Below, piece after piece: positions 13,114-18,337 of a DNA stretch of 18,337 bases. Position 1 is the first letter of the stretch. Each line of letters opens with the position of its first letter. The stretch lies in assembly GCA_946186175.1 (NCBI GenBank), contig CAMHMG010000025.1:1-18337 (forward strand), read 5' to 3'. The notes below the pieces were generated by a model, which was given only the letters and a program-made list of their open reading frames with translations, was not told the DNA's origin and did not search any database. The DNA comes from an uncultured Clostridia bacterium. Lineage in GTDB: Bacteria > Bacillota > Clostridia > Lachnospirales > Lachnospiraceae. The translations under genes and the position numbers were made by a program.

Positions 13114-15126
13114 ATGAATGTTAAAGATAAGGTGGAAAGTTTAAAAGGAGTAGGAAAGAAAACCGCTGCTTTATTTTCAAAAATAAATATTAATACCATT
13201 GCTGATTTGTTAAGGTATTATCCAAGAAATTATCTTATCTATGGTGAACCATGTGATATTGAGTCGGCAGTTATAGGAGAAAGGGTTGCTATAAAGGCGT
13301 CAATAAGTTCATATGTTGATGTCAAAAAGGTAAGAAAATTAACTATTGTAACCTGTAATGCTAAGGATGTTACGGGACAGGTTAGGCTTGTATGGTATAA
13401 CAGTCCATTTTTAAAACAGGTTTTTCATATAGGACAGACTTATATATTTGTTGGAAATCTTTCGGTCAGGAAGAATCAGCTTATTATTGAACATCCTGAA
13501 TATTATAGCATTGAACAATATGAGAGCATGAAGACGTCAATGCAGCCTATATATTCATTAACTGCCGGACTTAGTAATAAGACTGTTACTAAAGGTGTTA
13601 AAGCAGCATTACCTTTAATTGATGAGATAAAAGACACTGTTCCGAAGGAAATTATTGACAAGTTTTCTTTAATGCCACTTGAAGAGGCTATAAATGGCGT
13701 TCATTTTCCTTCTGATTTTGACAGTATGCTCCTTTGCAGGAACAGGCTTGTTTTTGATGAGTTTTTTATCTTTTTGGTTCGTATGGCAATGATTAGGGAG
13801 CATAATGTCAAATCAGTCAATAATTATGTTATTGATGATTTTACGGAGATTGATAAGTTCATTGCAAATCTTCCGTTTGAATTAACAAATGGTCAGAGAG
13901 AAGCTGTTAATGACATCAAAAATGATATTAGCAGTAATTCTGTTATGAACAGATTAATACAAGGGGATGTCGGCTCAGGTAAAACAGCAGTTGCTGAGAT
14001 TGCTATCCTTGCAACGGTAAAGAACGGATATCAGGCAGCATTTATGGCACCTACTGAGGTACTTGCAAAACAGCATTATGACAGTCTTATAAAGGATTAC
14101 AAAGATTATGATGTAAGGGTGGAGCTGTTAGTCGGCTCTACTAAACTTTCAGAGAAAAGAAGAATTTATGAGGCGTTGACAAATGGTGAAATTGACGTTT
14201 TAGTCGGTACACATGCTCTCATTCAGGATAAGGTCGTATATAATAATCTGGCTTTGGTAATTACGGATGAGCAACACAGATTCGGGGTGCGTCAGAGGGA
14301 AAAGCTTTCTAAGAAGGGTGAAGATCCGCATGTGCTTGTAATGAGTGCAACTCCTATTCCACGAACACTTGCAATTATCATGTATGGAGATCTTGACATT
14401 TCAATTATCAAAGATATGCCTGCTAACAGAAAACCGATTAAGAATTGTGTAGTAGGCCCTAAATACAGACCTACAGCATATAAGTTTATGAGTGATCAGA
14501 TTGGTGAGGGTCACCAGATATATATAATCTGTCCTATGGTAGAAGCCAGCGAGAATGTTGAGGCTGAAAATGTCATTGAATATCAGGAGCGGATTAAAGA
14601 GTATTTTTCTTCTGAAGTGAATATAGCATATCTGCATGGGAAGATGTCAGCTGATGAGAAAAACGATATAATGGAGAGCTATGTGAGAAAAGAGATTGAC
14701 ATCTTAATATCAACTACTGTTATTGAAGTTGGAATCAACAATCCCAATTCAACTGTGATGATGATTGAAAATGCAGAAAAATTCGGACTGTCACAGCTTC
14801 ATCAGCTTAGAGGAAGAGTTGGAAGGGGAGATGCACAGTCGTATTGTATCATGCTCTGTTCCTCAGATAATAGTGATGCACAGAAAAGACTTGAAATACT
14901 TAATAAGTCAAATGATGGATTTTTCATTGCCAATGAAGATCTGAAGTTAAGAGGTCCGGGTGATTTCTTTGGCGTCAGACAGAGCGGAGATATGCTTTTT
15001 ATGCTCGGTGACATTTATAATAATGCTGACATCTTGAAAAAAGCATCGGATGCAGTGAATTATCTTATAAAGGAATCATTTCCTTTAGAGACACTGTCAG
15101 ATAATAATACTACAGTATATTTGTAA
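13114..15126 (+). CDS. recG: ATP-dependent DNA helicase RecG
   Basis: RecG remodels stalled replication forks and branch-migrates Holliday junctions. The 670-residue length is typical. An N-terminal helix-hairpin-like start (LKGVGKKTAALFSKI) leads to the wedge/OB domain (about 60-150). Helicase motifs follow in order: Walker A GDVGSGKT (284-291), TAPTEVLA-like MAPTEVLAKQH, motif II DEQH (385-388) with HRFGVRQREKL, motif III MSATPIPRTLA. The C-terminal lobe has LHGKMSADEK, TTVIEVGINNPN and QLRGRVGRGD. Nothing appears missing. AAAGGTG about 10 nt upstream supports ATG 13114. It sits after yloU-fakA as in other Firmicutes, but the sdaAB/sdaAA genes found between them in Bacillus are absent. Confidence 0.98.
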   Translation: MNVKDKVESLKGVGKKTAALFSKININTIADLLRYYPRNYLIYGEPCDIESAVIGERVAIKASISSYVDVKKVRKLTIVTCNAKDVTGQVRLVWYNSPFLKQVFHIGQTYIFVGNLSVRKNQLIIEHPEYYSIEQYESMKTSMQPIYSLTAGLSNKTVTKGVKAALPLIDEIKDTVPKEIIDKFSLMPLEEAINGVHFPSDFDSMLLCRNRLVFDEFFIFLVRMAMIREHNVKSVNNYVIDDFTEIDKFIANLPFELTNGQREAVNDIKNDISSNSVMNRLIQGDVGSGKTAVAEIAILATVKNGYQAAFMAPTEVLAKQHYDSLIKDYKDYDVRVELLVGSTKLSEKRRIYEALTNGEIDVLVGTHALIQDKVVYNNLALVITDEQHRFGVRQREKLSKKGEDPHVLVMSATPIPRTLAIIMYGDLDISIIKDMPANRKPIKNCVVGPKYRPTAYKFMSDQIGEGHQIYIICPMVEASENVEAENVIEYQERIKEYFSSEVNIAYLHGKMSADEKNDIMESYVRKEIDILISTTVIEVGINNPNSTVMMIENAEKFGLSQLHQLRGRVGRGDAQSYCIMLCSSDNSDAQKRLEILNKSNDGFFIANEDLKLRGPGDFFGVRQSGDMLFMLGDIYNNADILKKASDAVNYLIKESFPLETLSDNNTTVYL

Positions 15127-15132
15127 TATAGC

Positions 15133-15160
15133 TTGACAATTCTCTTTTTTTTAATAAAAT
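15133..15160 (+). promoter_or_regulatory. Possible promoter of rsmD-coaD
   Basis: Perfect -35 TTGACA (15133-15138), a 16-bp T-rich spacer and TAAAAT (15155-15160). The -10 is weak and the 3' flank is short before rsmD (ATG 15179), giving a very short leader that overlaps the ribosome site region. Confidence 0.5.
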
Positions 15161-15178
15161 AAATAAGGAGTTTGGTTT

Positions 15179-15730
15179 ATGAGAGTAATAGCCGGCAAAG
15201 CGAGAAGTATTCAATTGAAGGCTCCGGAGGGAATGGATACACGTCCGACAACCGACAGGATCAAAGAAACGCTTTTTAATATTATTAACAATAGAATATA
15301 TGATTCGTGTTTTCTGGATATATTTGCAGGAAGCGGCGGAATAGGTATTGAAGCATTGAGTCGTGGCGCTGCTAAGACATACTTTGTAGAAAATAACAGG
15401 AAGGCATGTAGCATTATAGAAAGCAATCTTGCAAAAACACATCTTGAGGATGATGCAGAACTTCTCAACATGAATGCGTTAAATGCCGTTAATTATCTTT
15501 CGGGAAAAGAAAAGTTTGATATTGTATTTATGGATCCGCCCTATGGAAAGGGGTTGGAGAAACAGCTTCTTTCAAAGAAGACGTTTGTTGATTTGTTGAA
15601 TGAAGATGCGATAGTGATAGTTGAATCAGATCTTGACACAGTTTATAGTGAAGATGAATATACCAGACTTCGATTAGTCAGAGAGAAGATATATAAGACT
15701 AATAAACATACTATTTTTGAAGTTTTATAA
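15179..15730 (+). CDS. rsmD: 16S rRNA (guanine(966)-N(2))-methyltransferase RsmD
   Basis: RsmD methylates G966 of 16S rRNA in the small subunit. The 183-residue Rossmann methyltransferase has the SAM loop LDIFAGSGGIGIEAL (46-60) and the catalytic-type DPPY (119-122). Its N-terminus MRVIAGKARS followed by TRPTTDRIKETLFNI is diagnostic for RsmD. ATAAGGAG 8 nt before ATG 15179 supports the start. It is followed 22 nt later by coaD, the same order as ylbH-coaD in Bacillus subtilis. Confidence 0.97.
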   Translation: MRVIAGKARSIQLKAPEGMDTRPTTDRIKETLFNIINNRIYDSCFLDIFAGSGGIGIEALSRGAAKTYFVENNRKACSIIESNLAKTHLEDDAELLNMNALNAVNYLSGKEKFDIVFMDPPYGKGLEKQLLSKKTFVDLLNEDAIVIVESDLDTVYSEDEYTRLRLVREKIYKTNKHTIFEVL

Positions 15731-15740
15731 TAATGGAAAT

Positions 15741-15745
15741 GAGGA
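15741..15745 (+). promoter_or_regulatory. coaD: Ribosome binding site deciding the TTG start of coaD
   Basis: GAGGA lies 7 nt before TTG 15753. No in-frame ATG exists near the expected N-terminus, and the frame opens further upstream only at a TTG within rsmD. Confidence 0.7.
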
Positions 15746-15752
15746 TAGAAAG

Positions 15753-16238
15753 TTGGGTAAAGTTATATATCCGGGAAGTTTCGACCCGGTTACATATGGA
15801 CATCTCGATATAATTAAGCGTTCGGCTTCAATGTTTGAAGAAGTGGTTGTTGGAGTGCTTTCTAACAGTGCAAAGAATCCGTTGTTCTCACTTGAAGAAA
15901 GAACAGAGATGATAGTCGAAGCTGTCAAAGATTATGATAATGTAACAGTTATCAATTTTGATGGACTTTTGATTGATTTTATGAAAAAGCAGGATATTTC
16001 AGTAATTGTAAGAGGACTTCGTGCAGTTACTGATTTTGAATATGAGCTTCAGATTGCTCAAAGTAACAGGAAGATAAGTAAAGACACAATTGATACCGTT
16101 TTTCTTACGACTAGTATTGAATATGCATATTTAAGTTCAAGTATTGTTAAGGAGTATGCAAGATATGGAACAGATGTAAGTGAATTTGTTCCCGAGTATG
16201 TAGCATTTAAACTCAAAGAAAAGTACAAGCTTATGTAG
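15753..16238 (+). CDS. coaD: Phosphopantetheine adenylyltransferase CoaD
   Basis: CoaD transfers AMP from ATP to 4'-phosphopantetheine, the penultimate step of coenzyme A synthesis. The 161-residue length is standard. Motifs are intact: YPGSFDPVTYGHLD (6-19, with the TxGH nucleotide motif His17), NPLFSLEER (42-50), RGLR (88-91), FEYELQIAQSNRKI (95-108) and SSSIVKE (128-134). The start is TTG 15753, giving MGKVIYPGSF. The longer frame from TTG 15717 adds 12 non-homologous residues, overlaps the end of rsmD and lacks a ribosome site. It is operonic with rsmD. Confidence 0.97.
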   Translation: MGKVIYPGSFDPVTYGHLDIIKRSASMFEEVVVGVLSNSAKNPLFSLEERTEMIVEAVKDYDNVTVINFDGLLIDFMKKQDISVIVRGLRAVTDFEYELQIAQSNRKISKDTIDTVFLTTSIEYAYLSSSIVKEYARYGTDVSEFVPEYVAFKLKEKYKLM

Positions 16239-16290
16239 TATTAATCATTGTTAATGAAAGTGTGCGTTTTACATGCACTAATGAAGAAAT

Positions 16291-16295
16291 GGAGG
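16291..16295 (+). promoter_or_regulatory. Ribosome binding site deciding the GTG start at 16304
   Basis: GGAGG lies 8 nt before GTG 16304. An in-frame upstream GTG at 16262 has no comparable site. Confidence 0.75.
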
Positions 16296-16303
16296 AAAGA
16301 CAA

Positions 16304-17545
16304 GTGGCTAGGAAGAGTATTGAAGATGTAATGAATGAGATTGAGGATTTTATGAACAGCTGTAAGACAACAGCATTGTCATCTAACAAGGTGGTTGTTC
16401 CCAGAGATGAGTTTGATGAGCTGTTTGGAGATCTCAAAGTTAAGATACCTGCAGAGATAGATCGTTGTAAGAAAATCATGCGTAACAAAGAAGCAATATT
16501 AATGGATGCAAGAAAGACTGCAGATGAGATAATCGCACAGGCTACAGCACAGGCTAACCAGATGGTATCTGAGACTGCTATTGTCAACCAGGCTAATCAG
16601 CAGGCTTATGAGACTGTTGAACTTGCTCGTGTCCAGGCCAATGATATGCTTGCACAGGCTGTTTCAGAGTCTAATGAGATCAGATTAGGTTCAATGCAGT
16701 ACACCAACGATATTATGTTAGGAATCCGTAATTATGTAGAAGCAACTCTTCAGGCTGAACGTGCCAACTATGAAAATCTTATAGCTACTCTTGAAAATGA
16801 TTATATGATCGCTAATGCTAATCTTGAAGAAATACAGGGACAGATAGTTGAATTTACAGGTGATCCAACAAGCGTTACCAAAGCTCCACAGATGAAGGTT
16901 GCCGCTAACGGCAAAGCTGTTCCTCCTGCACCAAAAGCAAAACAAAGTATGGTAGATAAAGTTAAGCAGGCAGTAAGCGGTAAGGATGAAAAGGCTGCCA
17001 CTGTTGAGGAGAAGAGAACAAGTATCTTTGAAAAATCACACGTGTCTAATGATGCTTCTAAGAATAAAGAAGTTGTTGATGATGTCAAGGTTAATAAGAT
17101 TACTGATAATAATAAAGTAGAAACTAAGGATAAAGAGACATCAGATAAAGTTGATAATAATATAGAATCAGTATTTCAGGAGATAGAAGTAGATACCAAT
17201 ACAGTGGATACTGAAGAAAAACCAAAGAAAGTTAAAAAGGTTGTTAAAAAGAGAAATCCAGTAATTCACACTCCACAGACAGCTCAGGAGACGGTTGCCA
17301 AGACATTAGAGGCCGCGTCTAATAACAAGGTTGATAAGACAGTATATAAAGCAAACGGTGAGCAGGCGAGGGAAGTACCACCTATGGAAGGTAATGTTAA
17401 GAGAGGACCGAGAGTTGGAAGAGCTGTTGTAGAAGAAGCTGCTGATAACAGTAATGTCGGTGAAAACACTTCAGAAGAATCACCTGTAAAAGAGGGGAAA
17501 TCTGTCGGAGTCATAGATGACTTTACCATGGGAAAGAAATTCTAA
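16304..17545 (+). CDS. Coiled-coil DivIVA / ATPase-subunit-like cytoplasmic protein, 413 residues
   Basis: Function is unknown; such proteins in Clostridia are often labelled ATPase or DivIVA-like because of their coiled coil. Residues about 1-55 begin with KSIEDVMNEIEDFMNS and VVVPRDEFDELFGDL. A long Ala/Gln/Glu-rich coiled coil follows (about 56-180, including ARKTADEIIAQATAQAN and ATLQAERANYENLIATLEND). The remaining half is low-complexity, Lys/Glu/Asp/Asn-rich with basic patches (KKVKKVVKKRNP, KRGPRVGRAVV), ending DDFTMGKKF. There are no membrane segments. The GTG 16304 start is set by GGAGG (16291). It follows coaD by 65 nt. Its likely terminator lies inside the opposing ylbJ-like gene. 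A role in envelope or division is possible but unproven. Confidence 0.82.
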   Translation: MARKSIEDVMNEIEDFMNSCKTTALSSNKVVVPRDEFDELFGDLKVKIPAEIDRCKKIMRNKEAILMDARKTADEIIAQATAQANQMVSETAIVNQANQQAYETVELARVQANDMLAQAVSESNEIRLGSMQYTNDIMLGIRNYVEATLQAERANYENLIATLENDYMIANANLEEIQGQIVEFTGDPTSVTKAPQMKVAANGKAVPPAPKAKQSMVDKVKQAVSGKDEKAATVEEKRTSIFEKSHVSNDASKNKEVVDDVKVNKITDNNKVETKDKETSDKVDNNIESVFQEIEVDTNTVDTEEKPKKVKKVVKKRNPVIHTPQTAQETVAKTLEAASNNKVDKTVYKANGEQAREVPPMEGNVKRGPRVGRAVVEEAADNSNVGENTSEESPVKEGKSVGVIDDFTMGKKF

Positions 17546-17568
17546 TGTGATTCATCATTTAGTTAGTA

Positions 17569-17587
17569 TCTCACATTCCCTGTGAGA
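17569..17587. other. Perfect 7-bp hairpin in the convergent gap before the ylbJ-like gene
   Basis: TCTCACA (17569-17575) and TGTGAGA (17581-17587) flank TTCCC. No T-run follows on either strand, so a terminator role is unlikely. Its function is unknown. Confidence 0.6.
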
Positions 17588-17618
17588 CACATATGAAATA
17601 TTATATTTTATATATGTT

Positions 17619-18337
17619 CTATAATTTTTTTAGATATAACATAGTAAGTATGAAAGTACCTGTGGAGATGATTATCTTGTCGCGCAGGTACTTTTTGATT
17701 GTTGCGCCTTTATAATTCAGAACACATTTCACCTGAAATGCAGTGCAAAGACCTCCAAATGCAGAAAGTGATGTTATAATGCAGGTGATCATAAGTTTTG
17801 ATATAGATAGGCTGCTGATCAATGTCAGACCGTTTGTAATTTCCAAAAATGCCAGAATGCATTTGGACAAATCAGTGTGTAACAATGGAAGAGCAATTTC
17901 TAAGATGATCGAAAATATGATTACATATATACCGATCAAAACCATAGTATTAACGGCTTCTAAGAATGTAACAGAGATATCTGTATCCTTTTGATTGGTT
18001 AGGGTGGCTTTAGGGCAGATATGAGTATTCTTAAAATTTTGTCCGCATTTAAAATATAGATAGTATAATGCAATATGTGGAATATAGATCAATAACAGAA
18101 AAGCCGGCAAAGAGAGTGAATTCTTTGGGAGAATAGGATATACAAAGCCGATAAGAAACATTGGATTGGCCTGACTTGAAAAAGAAAGGAATGAATTGGC
18201 AATGTCCGGACTTATTATACCGGATACTACAAAGTCATTAAGTATCTTTGCTCCGATTGGATATCCGCATAGATTTCCCATAATAATTGCAATGAATATA
18301 TATTTTATATATGATTGGTTTTGAATAAAATCTGCTA
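17619..18337 (-). CDS. ylbJ: YlbJ-like sporulation integral membrane protein, C-terminal part (5' end beyond the window)
   Basis: YlbJ is a polytopic membrane protein of the SpoIM/nucleoside-recognition type, made under mother-cell control and needed for normal spores in Bacillus subtilis. About 238 residues are visible with several membrane spans. The GNLCGYPIGAKILNDFV motif near the start matches the YlbJ pattern GxxxGYPxGAK, and AFGGLCTAFQVKCVL near the C-terminus is also typical. The frame stays open to base 18337, so the ATG at 18281 is internal. The neighbour is a coaD operon, as in Bacillus where ylbJ lies next to coaD, but here on the opposite strand. Its 3' end contains a plus-strand terminator hairpin. 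Confidence 0.82.
   Translation of the reverse strand, partial: ADFIQNQSYIKYIFIAIIMGNLCGYPIGAKILNDFVVSGIISPDIANSFLSFSSQANPMFLIGFVYPILPKNSLSLPAFLLLIYIPHIALYYLYFKCGQNFKNTHICPKATLTNQKDTDISVTFLEAVNTMVLIGIYVIIFSIILEIALPLLHTDLSKCILAFLEITNGLTLISSLSISKLMITCIITSLSAFGGLCTAFQVKCVLNYKGATIKKYLRDKIIISTGTFILTMLYLKKL
17653..17696 (+). terminator. Plus-strand terminator embedded in the 3' end of the ylbJ-like coding region
   Basis: AAAGTACCTG (17653-17662) and CAGGTACTTT (17685-17694) form a perfect 10-bp stem with a possible AGAT/ATCT inner hairpin. TTT continues the stem end to 17696. It lies 108 nt after the coiled-coil gene stop and overlaps codons of the opposing gene. Confidence 0.7.

Overview
The window is a low-GC Firmicutes chromosome segment, most likely from a Lachnospiraceae (Clostridia) bacterium. 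Three things suggest this. The rpmB/yloU/fakA/recG order and the rsmD-coaD-(ylbJ) neighbourhood are Firmicutes synteny. A small DUF6465-type protein and a DUF2953-gerW pair are present. Strong AGGAGG ribosome sites appear together with several GTG/TTG starts. No phage, transposase, CRISPR array, tRNA or rRNA was found.

Left part (1-5221): the 3' end of a cheV chemotaxis gene, apparently frameshifted, ends at a strong two-way terminator. A small DUF6465-like gene faces it on the minus strand. Divergent from that gene, a good promoter starts a plus-strand run: a large charge-segregated single-pass membrane protein, hisH and hisF (the two halves of imidazole-glycerol-phosphate synthase), a GNAT acetyltransferase and a DUF4352-like lipoprotein with a Glu-Thr-Gln repeat tail.

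Middle part (5222-10361): a LysM protein with three 11-residue tandem repeats, a rhomboid-like membrane protein that lacks a visible catalytic His and ends in a Cys/His zinc-ribbon-like tail, a 468-residue helical orphan, a small orphan translationally coupled to a DUF2953 (YtfI-like) membrane protein, then GerW (YtfJ). A 45-codon membrane protein, too short for most gene finders, follows. Its stop codon lies at the edge of the most unusual object in the window: an array of about 60-bp degenerate tandem repeats (10052-10320). Four full units each end in a small hairpin whose sequence changes while its pairing is kept. The array runs directly into the rpmB terminator.

Right part (10362-18337): rpmB (minus) is divergent from yloU-fakA (plus), each with a good promoter. 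After a terminator come recG, rsmD, coaD and a coiled-coil DivIVA/ATPase-subunit-like protein. The last gene, minus strand and cut by the window edge, is a YlbJ-like sporulation membrane protein. The plus-strand terminator for the preceding operon lies inside its coding sequence.

Most genes are ordinary housekeeping. The items worth follow-up are the structured repeat array, the zinc-tailed degenerate rhomboid, the orphan envelope proteins and the embedded terminator. All functional names rest on motif recognition by eye, with no database search.
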